From assembly GCA_027487315.1 (NCBI GenBank), contig JAIYDW010000143.1:1-48749 (forward strand): DNA of 48,749 bases, given 5' to 3'. This document shows, piece by piece, positions 1 to 9,192 of this stretch; position 1 is the first letter of the stretch; every line of letters begins with the position of its first letter. Below the pieces are notes generated by a model. It made no database searches and had not been told where the DNA came from. It saw only the letters and a list, made by a program, of their open reading frames with translations. The DNA comes from Verrucomicrobiaceae bacterium (GTDB lineage Bacteria > Verrucomicrobiota > Verrucomicrobiia > Verrucomicrobiales > Verrucomicrobiaceae). Position numbers and translations under genes: made by a program.

Positions 1-2
1 CG

Positions 3-548
3 TTCCCTGTCTATTTCATTATTCCCAACTCCAGTGGCGCCAGCACACTCATCGGGCAAGTTTTCATCAATGCCGAAGGCGACGCAGCAGGGGAACTCAC
101 GTGGTATCAATCAGCGACGGATCGTGGTGCCTTCCCAGAAGGCATCCCACTTGTCGCCTACGCCGGCGTCATTGGCTCACGCCATGTTCCAGAGCCAGCG
201 GGGTTAAACATTCTCGGCCTCGAAGAAAGCATTATCAATGCCCAACTCGATCTCATTGGTGAAGACGTGCCTGCCGACGCTGAAGTCTCACTCACCGTGC
301 AACGCACCAGCATGAAGGCCCTTGCCAGCTCAAAGGTGAGTGGGGTGAAACTGAACTTCGATCGAAAGACAGGCCTCCTTACCGGAAGCATGACCATGCC
401 TGCCACTAAAACCAGTCGCGCCCGCGCTGTCATCTTCCGTGGTATTCGCACTCCGAATGGTGCAGGCATGATCGGCCACTTCAGCGCTCCCAGCGCTAAG
501 AAACCCAGCGTTCGAAGCACCGGAATGCTCAAGATAAGCGCTCGATAA
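3..548 (+). CDS. C-terminal fragment of a secreted protein (5' end outside window)
   Basis: The frame is open from the first bases and stops at 548, giving about 181 residues of a longer protein. No enzyme motif is visible. The last 70 residues (KLNFDRKTGLLTGSM, then ARAVIFRGI, then GAGMIGHF) resemble a beta-rich module often seen at the end of large exported verrucomicrobial proteins, in which a line about a known 'knowledge fraction' becomes a short beta-sandwich-like tail. That resemblance is from memory and was not searched. It is convergent with the metallopeptidase gene, whose stop lies 9 bp away. The gene is C-rich rather than G-rich on the + strand, unlike most + genes further along. 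The reading frame is well supported; the function is not. Confidence 0.6.
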   Translation, partial: FPVYFIIPNSSGASTLIGQVFINAEGDAAGELTWYQSATDRGAFPEGIPLVAYAGVIGSRHVPEPAGLNILGLEESIINAQLDLIGEDVPADAEVSLTVQRTSMKALASSKVSGVKLNFDRKTGLLTGSMTMPATKTSRARAVIFRGIRTPNGAGMIGHFSAPSAKKPSVRSTGMLKISAR

Positions 549-557
549 ATGCCTCCA

Positions 558-2309
558 TTATGGAGAGTTCACGCCCCAAAGCTTTTCCAGCAATGTGAAC
601 ATATCAGGATCGTGCTTCTTCAATTCATCGCGGGTGAAGGGGAAGAAGTCATTGCGGCTGAAATAGGCCTCTGTTGATTCGGCAAAGTATTCCTGAGGTG
701 TGGTCATGGCGTAGGCGCGGTCCATACGGATGCGGCCCTCGCTGTCTTTGCGTTCGACGTGGTCATAGTTGCCACTGGCCTTGGCTTTGTCGTATGCGGC
801 TTTGATTTCCAGGTTGCCATAGCTCATGCGCAGCGTGCGATGATGAAAAGCGTGTGCGAGTTCGTGAAGGGCAAAGTTTGGCATGCGGCGACATTCTGCC
901 TCAAAGATGCGCACGTTGGTGAACTCAATGGCCTTCGCCATGGCTGGATCTCGAGCGTTTTCGCGGAGCCAATCCGCGCCGGGATGATACTCGGCGCGTG
1001 GTGGGGTCTTGGGATACTCGGGATTGAACCACAACGGCACCTTCTGCAATTCAGCGACCGCATTTTCAGGAACAACCCGCACGATCTCCTCCAACTGCGC
1101 TTGGAGGAGGGGTAGTGCCTTGGCCAAAGCTCCTGCCTCGATGTTTTTGCTCACATGCACCGTCCAGCCTGCGATTTGTCGCTCGGCATGTGATTTCGTG
1201 CTCGTCGCGGCATCTGAGCGCCTCTGCGCTGCCTCTCGGATGACGGCCTTGGCTTTTTGGAGGCGTTCAGGCCATTCAAACTTGGGTGCTTGGGTGGGAT
1301 CGTAGCCTGCAAGGTGGCCGGTAAGTCTTGTTGCGGGCTTCGTGTATTTCAGCTCAGTGTCCCCGAAGACTTCACGGCAGAGCGCAGCGAGGCCGGGATC
1401 ATAATCAAGCAGTTCTGTGCGAGTGTTGACATGGTTGTGGTCGTGATCGTTTTCGCGGTTGTTGTCAAACCAACTCTGCACGCCTTCAGCGAAGTATTCG
1501 TGATGATTCACGCTGGCGTATTTGCCTTTCCACAAGCCGATTTTCATCGCAGAATCGTAGGCGGCTTTGACTCGCTGATCGAAGGTTGGATCCACATTCG
1601 CTAGGCCGCGCAGGTGGATGTTGTGGGCGAACTCGTGAATGAAGATGCACTCGGTCGAGTAAGGGTCGCCTTCATAGGCAAGGAGATTTTCCTCCGCGCA
1701 GGAGCAAAAAGGATCCGTGGCGCTGCCACCCATGCCACGAGCACGGGCGTCGCGGTAGTCTTTGATGGACATGGTCTCGAAGCCGGGCACGGGGAGTTTT
1801 TCGAGCCAGGCCCACTCGGGCTGATCGGTGGTGAATTCATTGAGGGCCAGAATGCAGAGCCGGGAACCGCTGGCGATCATCGCCGCGCGCACATCGGGAC
1901 GTTTTGCCAGCATGAGGTCGGCGAGGTAAGCGGCTTCCTTGAGAGCATAGGGGCTGACTTTCGACGAAGCGCAGATCGGATAGCCCTGAGCATGAACCAC
2001 CTGGCTGTAGAAGGCAGGAACACCATTTTTTGAGGCAGGGTCATAGCGGAACGTCTGCACGGGCACCTGGCTTACCACCTCGGTTTCCCTGGCACCATCG
2101 ACGACGACAAATCGATGACCGAGTGACGTGCCGATGATATTGTCTTTTCCCGGCTTGATCTTTCCGTTTGGTGCTCGATTGCCATCCGCACTTAACCAGA
2201 ACACTTCGACGACCGTGTCACCTGCATTGAGGATTTGCAGCTTTGGTCGGTCCAAGGCGTAAAGTTGAGCCGTCTGGATGAATAGGAAAGCGGTGAGAGT
2301 GCGGATCAT
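558..2309 (-). CDS. Secreted tandem zinc metallopeptidase-like protein with VHL-like N-terminal domain
   Basis: 583 residues starting with a probable signal peptide (residues 1-19, cut near YALD). Residues 24-80 resemble a VHL beta-domain (FWLSADGNRAPNGKIKPG, then GTSLGHRFVV). Two metallopeptidase-like halves follow. The first has HEFAH at 225-229 and HHEYFAEG at 269-276; the second has HELAH at 482-486 and TPQEYFAES at 537-545. In each half HExxH should supply two zinc ligands and the catalytic Glu, and the Glu of EYFAE the third ligand, as in gluzincins. The EYFAE context recalls ATLF-like/Pro-Pro endopeptidase folds, but I cannot assign a MEROPS family. It is exported and probably periplasmic or extracellular. 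It is the second VHL-type protein in the window, after the DPP-IV-like one. Both active sites look intact; substrate unknown. Confidence 0.75.
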   Translation of the reverse strand: MIRTLTAFLFIQTAQLYALDRPKLQILNAGDTVVEVFWLSADGNRAPNGKIKPGKDNIIGTSLGHRFVVVDGARETEVVSQVPVQTFRYDPASKNGVPAFYSQVVHAQGYPICASSKVSPYALKEAAYLADLMLAKRPDVRAAMIASGSRLCILALNEFTTDQPEWAWLEKLPVPGFETMSIKDYRDARARGMGGSATDPFCSCAEENLLAYEGDPYSTECIFIHEFAHNIHLRGLANVDPTFDQRVKAAYDSAMKIGLWKGKYASVNHHEYFAEGVQSWFDNNRENDHDHNHVNTRTELLDYDPGLAALCREVFGDTELKYTKPATRLTGHLAGYDPTQAPKFEWPERLQKAKAVIREAAQRRSDAATSTKSHAERQIAGWTVHVSKNIEAGALAKALPLLQAQLEEIVRVVPENAVAELQKVPLWFNPEYPKTPPRAEYHPGADWLRENARDPAMAKAIEFTNVRIFEAECRRMPNFALHELAHAFHHRTLRMSYGNLEIKAAYDKAKASGNYDHVERKDSEGRIRMDRAYAMTTPQEYFAESTEAYFSRNDFFPFTRDELKKHDPDMFTLLEKLWGVNSP

Positions 2310-2375
2310 GAAGTGGAAACGATAATCCTAGTTGGATTTGATCATCGATAAAGGTTTTGCTGATATCCGAGGCAA

Positions 2376-2390
2376 GCTAGCTAAGCTAGC
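2376..2390 (-). terminator. Inverted repeat just downstream of the giant beta-repeat gene
   Basis: GCTAGCTAAGCTAGC can fold into a short hairpin 6 bp beyond the stop of the large gene on the - strand. No T-run follows it, so this is at best a weak terminator candidate or an mRNA-end hairpin. Confidence 0.25.
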
Positions 2391-2395
2391 GCACT

Positions 2396-5300
2396 CTATT
2401 GTAAACGAACCTTGAGCCGATAGAATCTCCGACCATCGGAGAGCGGTTGGGTGACGATCACTGTTTGGTTAGCGCCGACGATATTGGCGAAATCTGGCAG
2501 GGTGATCCAGTTCACAAAGTCAGATGTACATTCGACATCGTATAGGCGATTTCGGCCGTTATAGCCTGGGCCGGTTGCTGCATTGGCATTGAAGCTGAGA
2601 GTGACGTTACTGCCACTGGGAGTTGTGCTCAGGAGTGAACCGTTTTGTGGCGATGTAGGGTTGGTGCCGAAGATGTATTCGTCAGCATTGGTCCAGGCAT
2701 CCCCATCGGGGTTGGCTGAATCGGCCGCCGTCCCGGTGTTGGAGAGAGTACCGAAGTTTGTGAAGCGCCACGATTGCAAATGAGTGGCCAGTGTGAGGAC
2801 GACGTCATTTCCATTGCCTCCGACATAGCTGATGATCCAGGTGTAACCCTCTTCATTGAAAACGGCCCCTTCCGGCTTACCGTTAAACGTGCCATTGACT
2901 GCTCCGGCGCTGGTCTTGTTTAGAATGGTGAAACTTGAGCCGGCAGTGAGGCTCGAAGCAGGCAGAAGATCAAGCGAGCCAGCGAGAGTTACACTGCCTG
3001 ATGTCGTCATCTGGTCGTATTGCGTTCCGGCGTTGGGGCCATTGATGCGAGGCTGGAAGGTGCTATTGGCGGTGAGGGTGAGTGTGCCACCTATTGCGGG
3101 TAGTCCACGCGGGGCGAGTACTCCGCTATTCGCAGTCAGTGTCCCGGCGAGGCTACCGCTGAGAGCGAGCGTGCCACTGCTGAGGGTAGTGGGGCCGGTG
3201 TAGGTGTTCGCGCCGGAGAGGGTAAGGGTGCCAGAAGTTGTTTTGGTGAGGCCCCCAACGCCGTTGATGCTGCCGATATTGCTCAAGGCCCCGGATTCGA
3301 CGATTAAGGTGACGGGTTCGGTGGCGGTACCGATCTTGTTGCCGCCCATATTGAGGTTGCCGCCGTTGAGTTTGATGGTGGAAGTAGTGCGTGGGGAGGT
3401 GACGTTGCGAATGATATCGCCGGCAAGGGTGGTGGTGCCACCGGAGAGGTTCATGGTAGCGGTGACGGTGGCGTTACCAGTCGGCGTATTGGTGCCGAGA
3501 CGAACTGCGGCACCGAGCGAGGTGCTGTTGTGGAGGGTTACAGTTCCGCCGCTGATGTTGAACTCGCCGACAGTGCTGCCGCTGGTTGTTCCATTACCGA
3601 AGAAGGCACTGTTGCCGATGTCGACACCGGAGCCAGTATTGGTGGCATTGCCAAAGATGACGGCGCCACCGGAGAGATTGACGCGTGCGGTGTGGGTGAC
3701 ATTGGCGGTGTTGGTTGTTTGCGGGCGGATGCCGATACTGACGTTTGTGACATCGAGCTTACTGGCTAGCGAGCCATTGCCCTCGCCGAAATTGAAAGCG
3801 ACGTTTAGGGCATTAGTACGGGCTTGGTTGCCGACGTTTAGCGAGGTAACGAGGATGTCGGCATCGTGGCCGTTGAGTTCCACGCTAGAAGTTTGGGTGT
3901 TGGCAGTGACGCCATTGAGACTGGCCACGTTAATGGCTGCGGCACGGCTGGTGCCATCTGCGGCGCGAATGATGAGGTCGCCAGCGGACTGGCCGTAAAT
4001 GATCTGGCCGACATCGCGACTACCCGTGCCGACATTGATGGTGTCTGCATTGATTCGTGTTAGACCAGTGCCGAGCGTGATGTTGTGCATTGTGCCGCCA
4101 CCGGAGCTGCCGTTTCCGACGGCGAGGGTGGCGGCGGTTAGGGTGGTAGTGGCAAGTGTGTCAGCAACCGCCGGGGTTGGCAGAAGCAAAGTGCCCCTGC
4201 CGTTGAAGTTGTTGGTGCTCGGGCCGATTCGCAGGGTGCCCGTGGCGCTGGTGTTAATTGTTGTCGATTTGAGCGCAGTGAGATCGAGCGTGGCGTCTTG
4301 TCTGGAGGTGGTCCCGTTGGCAGCGCCAAGCAAGAAGGTGCCTGCAACTGGGGTGATGACATTGAAAGTGCCACCGCCGGTGAAGGTGAGGTTGGTGGTG
4401 CTGGCGATGGCGGGTGCGGTCACACCGATTTGGACGTTGTTGCTGATGGTGAGCGTTTGCGCTGTGCCGATTTTGATTTCATTAGCGGTGGTGGAGTTGG
4501 TGTTTACGAGTAGGACGCCGCCAAAGGAGGTGGTGGACGTGGTGAGATCCAGGATGCCCGGCGTGGTGTTTGTGGCGATAGTGCCGAAAGTGAGGGCACC
4601 TGGGAACGATTGGAGGCTGGTGAAGGCGAGTGTACCTTGATCGAGAGTAGTGCTGCCAGTGTAAGTGCCGGCACCGGAGAGGGTGACGATACCGGAGCCT
4701 GTTTTGGTGAGGGTGGCCGGGCCGGACACCACGCCGCTGACCGTGATACTTCGGCCTGAGGCTACATTCCATGTCTGGCTGGCACCGAGGTGAACGGGGT
4801 GATTCAGAGTTAGGTCCACATTGGAGGCCGACATGTCGATACCAGCACTGCCGAGCAGGAGAAACTGACTGCTGTTGAAGGTGAGCGCTCCGGCGGGACT
4901 ACCGAGAATGAGTCCGGACCAGTTCAGATCCGTGTCAAAAGTCATCGTTCCTGCGATCGAGGTAGCATTCCAGGTCGCCGTGTCGGGATTCATGGGCACA
5001 AAGCCATTCGTCCAGGCGGTGTCGGTGCTTAGGACGTTGCCGGAGGCGGCTTTGACCACAGCGGTGGGAGGGTTTTCGAGAGTGAGGATGAGCTGGGGTC
5101 GACTGGCGGTGGTGGCGTTTTCGCGTGAGGCATAGCTGACGTTGCCAGCGGCACCATGGTTATCGGTGGAACCTATGCGGAGGGACAGGTTGCCATCTCC
5201 GAGCTGTGCGTCCAGCACCTGCGGAGTGACGCTGAACTCGACCGCTTGGTTGGTGACCGGAATCCACTGGGCGAAAAGTTTGTCTGACGGCGGCTTGTTG

Positions 5301-7615
5301 GAAAAAGTCACTGTGGTCTCGCTCCAGGTGTCGTCGCTGACAAAGCTGGCGGCGTTCTCATTGCCAGCCTGGCTGGTGCTGGTCGTCATGAGTCGCACTT
5401 TCGCCTGTACGATCTTCCCCGTAATGCCGCTGAGATCCCAGCGGACAAAGGCTTCGCGATCCAGGTCCACATTCGAGTCCTCTTTCGTCGCGAGGCTCGT
5501 CGCCGTGCCGAAATTGCTACCCGCGTTCGTTCCGCCCTGCACATGCGCATCCGCAACGGCGAGCAGCGTGACGTTTGAGACGGAAGGCTGTGCCTTTTGC
5601 ACCTGCAAGTGCAGCACCGCATAGTCAACCGCGCAGTTTGTGCCGAGGGCGACATTCAGACGGCCATCCGAGAGCATGGCGGGCGAAACTTCCAGAGTGC
5701 GCACCGTCGGTGCCGTGGTGGAAATCGGATTCCAGCCGAGACTGGTAAAGGTCTGTGGACTGGTCGTGTTATCCACCCAGATGCTGTCTGTGGTGGCGCT
5801 ACCGATGGCACGCAGACTCACCGTAAGAGAAGCAGCGACGACGGTGTCCCCAGGAGTGCGAGGAAAGTCGAGTGTGAAGGCGACATGACGGCTACCCGAG
5901 AGTTGATCGAAGTTCGCTGAAGCAGGCAACGCATCGAGCGCATCCACTTGCGCGAGCCATATGGTATCGCAGTTTACCGATTCCCCCGTGCCGCCGGCGC
6001 TGGAAAATTGGTCCACGTCGCCGAGCCAGACCTCACGGAACTCGGAGCCCGGCCATTTTAACCGCTGCTGGAGTTGTCCATAATAGAGGCTGCGAGTGTG
6101 CACCGGTTTACCCGTGCCGCTGGAGCCACTACTGTCGTAGGTGCCCGGCGGGTCCGCACCCACAGCACCCGGACTGGAGCCAATAGTGCCGATGGAGCCG
6201 ACCAGCCAATTTCGCGCCAGTGGGGGATTCCGCACGCGGAAGGTGCTCGCCTTGCAATTCCACACCGTCATGTAGGCGCCTGCCCAGCCATGTCCGGTGC
6301 CGGAGTTGCCCCGATTCTGCACATTCAGTTCGTTTCCATTTACGGTGACTAGATCGAATAGCCCGCCGACCGACCAGCGGTGATGCGGGCCGCTATCGCT
6401 ATAAGCTGTGTCCGCTGTGCCGTGGACGAAAGCGTTGGGTCCTGGAACCGTGGCACCGAACACAAAATCGTGGCGACCTTTCCGAGCATAGCAGTTCACA
6501 AAGAGACTGCACTCCGCCCCGTCATTGTTGAAAGAGTAGCGGCGACCGCCGTCGATGACCGAAATGGGGTCCAGGCACTGCGAGTCCGCTACCGTCAGCC
6601 ACTTTGCCCCATCGCCGATGCTCACCGCGGCATAGCCGAAGTACTGCGCGGTGGTGTTTTTCACCCAGCCGTTCTGCGTGTTCGTAATGCGTATGAAAGT
6701 CCACGCGTGCAACTCATCCGTAGCACTCGCGTAATCCGAGAAGCCGTAGATGTCCTCGATTCCGATCTGCTGGAGCCTGTTGGCCCAGGTGTAGCGCCAG
6801 ATTTGACCGCCGCCATACACCTGCTCAAAAGTCTGCGGCAACGGCACATCCACGGTGATCCAGTTTCCGTCGATCCGCGTGATGGTGCGGTCAAACAGCA
6901 GGTCGAACGCGCCCGGTGCCCATGGCACATCGTCTGCCTGCCCACCAAAGCTTCCCGGTCCGAGTTGATCCATATCGATGTCCGCGATCCAGTTCGCCGT
7001 GCTCGGGCGTTTCACGATGACGGTGTGCCCCACTGCCAGGCCCGCAGTGCTGTCCACCTCGAAGGTCCGTGCGCCTGCGGGCACGAGCTTCTGGGTGAGA
7101 TCATGTGACGTGCCTGCCACCGTGCTGCGATTGCCGGAGACGGTGACAGAGATCAGGTTGTATTGCCGCGCATCCGTCGCCCGGAGTCGCGTGCCGGTCG
7201 TGGGATCATCACCAGCACCCTTTAGCACCACGCCGCTTGCATTGATTGTGATTGTGCTGGCCAATTGATATTCCCCCGCATTCAGAAAGACCACCCCGCG
7301 CCAGCCATTCGCATCCGGCGTCATCGCCTCCACCGAATCGATTGCCGCCTGAATGAGCGCGGTATCGTCGCCCGTACCAGGATTGACATACACCCAGCGG
7401 TTCTGCGGTATCAAGGCATTAACATTTGGGAGCGGCTCCACACCGCTGCGGTATCCACAATGGGAAAAATCGGCAATGCGCTGCCCTCGATCATCGAGTT
7501 GGTAGAGCAGATTCCCAGATGTTGAGGGATAGACCCACGTACTATTCACCACCTGAGCAAAGCATGAGCCTGACAGGTTCAGAGAAATGGAGAATAGCGC
7601 TGCAAAAAGTCTCAT
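2396..7615 (-). CDS. Giant secreted beta-helix / CBM96 / autotransporter-associated repeat protein
   Basis: About 1739 residues from the ATG at 7615; a GTG at 7663 would add 16 residues, but the signal peptide (MRLFAALFSISLNLSGSCFA) begins at the ATG. Residues about 70-480 look like a pectate-lyase/GH28-type right-handed beta-helix (DDTALIQAAIDSV, VVFLNAGEYQL, ITINASGVVLKGAG). About 680-860 is a DNRLRE/CBM96-type module (DAHVQGG, DREAFVRWDLSGI, DTWSETTVTFSNKP). About 880-1620 is a long Ser/Thr/Gly/Asn-rich stretch with PATR repeats such as LTKTGSGIVTLSGAGTYTG and LTLSGANTYTGPTTL. The last 130 residues (NPDGDAWTNADEYIFGTNP) are a C-terminal module common in these proteins. No outer-membrane autotransporter barrel is visible, so the export route is unclear. 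A polysaccharide-binding or -cleaving surface role is inferred. Confidence 0.8.
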   Translation of the reverse strand: MRLFAALFSISLNLSGSCFAQVVNSTWVYPSTSGNLLYQLDDRGQRIADFSHCGYRSGVEPLPNVNALIPQNRWVYVNPGTGDDTALIQAAIDSVEAMTPDANGWRGVVFLNAGEYQLASTITINASGVVLKGAGDDPTTGTRLRATDARQYNLISVTVSGNRSTVAGTSHDLTQKLVPAGARTFEVDSTAGLAVGHTVIVKRPSTANWIADIDMDQLGPGSFGGQADDVPWAPGAFDLLFDRTITRIDGNWITVDVPLPQTFEQVYGGGQIWRYTWANRLQQIGIEDIYGFSDYASATDELHAWTFIRITNTQNGWVKNTTAQYFGYAAVSIGDGAKWLTVADSQCLDPISVIDGGRRYSFNNDGAECSLFVNCYARKGRHDFVFGATVPGPNAFVHGTADTAYSDSGPHHRWSVGGLFDLVTVNGNELNVQNRGNSGTGHGWAGAYMTVWNCKASTFRVRNPPLARNWLVGSIGTIGSSPGAVGADPPGTYDSSGSSGTGKPVHTRSLYYGQLQQRLKWPGSEFREVWLGDVDQFSSAGGTGESVNCDTIWLAQVDALDALPASANFDQLSGSRHVAFTLDFPRTPGDTVVAASLTVSLRAIGSATTDSIWVDNTTSPQTFTSLGWNPISTTAPTVRTLEVSPAMLSDGRLNVALGTNCAVDYAVLHLQVQKAQPSVSNVTLLAVADAHVQGGTNAGSNFGTATSLATKEDSNVDLDREAFVRWDLSGITGKIVQAKVRLMTTSTSQAGNENAASFVSDDTWSETTVTFSNKPPSDKLFAQWIPVTNQAVEFSVTPQVLDAQLGDGNLSLRIGSTDNHGAAGNVSYASRENATTASRPQLILTLENPPTAVVKAASGNVLSTDTAWTNGFVPMNPDTATWNATSIAGTMTFDTDLNWSGLILGSPAGALTFNSSQFLLLGSAGIDMSASNVDLTLNHPVHLGASQTWNVASGRSITVSGVVSGPATLTKTGSGIVTLSGAGTYTGSTTLDQGTLAFTSLQSFPGALTFGTIATNTTPGILDLTTSTTSFGGVLLVNTNSTTANEIKIGTAQTLTISNNVQIGVTAPAIASTTNLTFTGGGTFNVITPVAGTFLLGAANGTTSRQDATLDLTALKSTTINTSATGTLRIGPSTNNFNGRGTLLLPTPAVADTLATTTLTAATLAVGNGSSGGGTMHNITLGTGLTRINADTINVGTGSRDVGQIIYGQSAGDLIIRAADGTSRAAAINVASLNGVTANTQTSSVELNGHDADILVTSLNVGNQARTNALNVAFNFGEGNGSLASKLDVTNVSIGIRPQTTNTANVTHTARVNLSGGAVIFGNATNTGSGVDIGNSAFFGNGTTSGSTVGEFNISGGTVTLHNSTSLGAAVRLGTNTPTGNATVTATMNLSGGTTTLAGDIIRNVTSPRTTSTIKLNGGNLNMGGNKIGTATEPVTLIVESGALSNIGSINGVGGLTKTTSGTLTLSGANTYTGPTTLSSGTLALSGSLAGTLTANSGVLAPRGLPAIGGTLTLTANSTFQPRINGPNAGTQYDQMTTSGSVTLAGSLDLLPASSLTAGSSFTILNKTSAGAVNGTFNGKPEGAVFNEEGYTWIISYVGGNGNDVVLTLATHLQSWRFTNFGTLSNTGTAADSANPDGDAWTNADEYIFGTNPTSPQNGSLLSTTPSGSNVTLSFNANAATGPGYNGRNRLYDVECTSDFVNWITLPDFANIVGANQTVIVTQPLSDGRRFYRLKVRLQ

Positions 7616-7802
7616 GGTTGCTGGCGGTCTAGCTGGAGCGAAAAGTGCATGAACTCCAGACACCTAGTGATGAAGTTTGTTCGTTATAATAGTTTTTGGA
7701 TACTACCAGCCAAGGAAGCCCGGGATACCACACGCACCTATCCCAAATCCCACACGCCGTCGAAACGTCACACTAACTGTCTCCGCACCTTCAGTGCCCA
7801 AG

Positions 7803-7823
7803 ATCAACGGCTACTTCGTTGAT
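7803..7823 (-). terminator. Perfect 7-bp hairpin downstream of serine dehydratase
   Basis: ATCAACG (7803-7809) and CGTTGAT (7817-7823) form a 7-bp stem with a 7-nt loop, 9 bp past the stop of the three-gene - strand operon. There is no T-tract, so intrinsic termination is uncertain. Confidence 0.3.
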
Positions 7824-7831
7824 GACCGAGA

Positions 7832-9190
7832 CTAGCACTCTGAGACATTGACAGCGAGTCCGCCACGGGAGGTTTCTTTGTATTTCGTCATCATGTCGCG
7901 TCCGGTTTCTCGCATGGTTTTGATGACTTTGTCGAGTGACACCATGTGGGTGCCGTCTCCGGTGAGGGCAAGGCGGGCGGCGTTCAGGGCTTTCACGGCG
8001 CCCATGGCATTGCGTTCGATGCAGGGGATTTGCACGAGACCACCAACGGGGTCGCAGGTGAGGCCTAGGTTGTGCTCCATGCCGATTTCGGCGGCGTTCT
8101 CAACCTGGCTGGGAGTGCCACCGCAATATTCAACCAGACCCGAGGAAGCCATTGAGCAGGCGACACCGACCTCACCCTGGCAGCCGACATCGGCGCCTGA
8201 GATGGAGGCATTGCGTTTGTAGAGCAGTCCTATAGCCCCTGCGGTAAGGAGGAAACGATGCACGCCATCCCGAAAGGGTGACGAACGAAAACGGGTAGCA
8301 TAATGGAGCACGGCGGGAATGATGCCGGCTGCACCATTAGTTGGTGCGGTGACGACCCGGCCTCCAGCGGCATTTTCCTCATTCACTGCGAGAGCGTAAA
8401 GGTTGACCCAATCAAGAATCGCCAGAGGATCAGCGAGACTGCTCTCGGAGCGCGAGCGCAACTGGTCAAAGGTTGTTTTGGCGCGGCGTGGGACACGCAA
8501 GCCGCCTGGAAGATGCCCTTCACTTGTGCAGCCTCTTGTGACGCATTGCTGCATGGTCAGCCAGATTTGGTTCAAGCGCGAACGGGTTTCAGACTCCGGA
8601 CGCATGGCGTTTTCGTTGGCTAGAACGAGGTCGGAGATGCTGAGGCCAGTGGTCTGGCAATGAGCGAGTAATTCATCCCCAGAGATAAATGGGTAGGGGA
8701 CCGTGGTGGTGGCGACTTCTCTACCGAAAGCATCGTCTTTGACAATGAAACCGCCGCCGAGAGAGAACCACGTCTCCTCGTGTAAAACGTGGCCACTGGA
8801 ATCGAAGGCGGCAAAGATCATGCCATTGGGATGCTGGGGCAGAGGTCTGAAGCGCTTGAATTCGAGGTCGGTTTTGGGATCAAACGCGATGCCGTGGCCG
8901 TTGGGCAGGGGGAGTTGGCCATTGAGAACGAGATAGGACTCGATTTGGTCGAGATCGACGGATTCAGGCTGATGGCCTTGCAGTCCAAGGATGAGGGCGC
9001 GGTCAGTGCCGTGGCCTTTGCCAGTTGCGGCGAGTGAGCCGTAAGTGGTGCAGGAGATGCGTGTGGTTGTGTCACTCAATCCAGCTGTCATCAGGGAGTC
9101 CACGAAATGTTTCGCCGCTTTCATCGGCCCCACGGTGTGGGAAGATGAAGGGCCGATTCCGATGGTGAAGAGGTCGAGAACAGAAAGCAT
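7832..9190 (-). CDS. sdaA: L-serine ammonia-lyase, iron-sulfur type, single chain
   Basis: 452 residues, the normal length for the fused one-chain enzyme that converts L-serine to pyruvate and ammonia. The N-terminal beta domain starts with [21 protein letters not shown]. The alpha domain carries [19 protein letters not shown] and the cluster cysteines C337, C379 and C390; their spacing (42 and 11) matches the [4Fe-4S] ligands of characterised enzymes. The start ATG lies 2 bp from the stop of the upstream DPP-IV-like gene, so it is the third gene of an epimerase-peptidase-dehydratase operon. A role in catabolising serine released from peptides fits the context, though this enzyme is widespread. 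Assignment is very secure. Confidence 0.95.
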   Translation of the reverse strand: MLSVLDLFTIGIGPSSSHTVGPMKAAKHFVDSLMTAGLSDTTTRISCTTYGSLAATGKGHGTDRALILGLQGHQPESVDLDQIESYLVLNGQLPLPNGHGIAFDPKTDLEFKRFRPLPQHPNGMIFAAFDSSGHVLHEETWFSLGGGFIVKDDAFGREVATTTVPYPFISGDELLAHCQTTGLSISDLVLANENAMRPESETRSRLNQIWLTMQQCVTRGCTSEGHLPGGLRVPRRAKTTFDQLRSRSESSLADPLAILDWVNLYALAVNEENAAGGRVVTAPTNGAAGIIPAVLHYATRFRSSPFRDGVHRFLLTAGAIGLLYKRNASISGADVGCQGEVGVACSMASSGLVEYCGGTPSQVENAAEIGMEHNLGLTCDPVGGLVQIPCIERNAMGAVKALNAARLALTGDGTHMVSLDKVIKTMRETGRDMMTKYKETSRGGLAVNVSEC

Positions 9191-9192
9191 CG

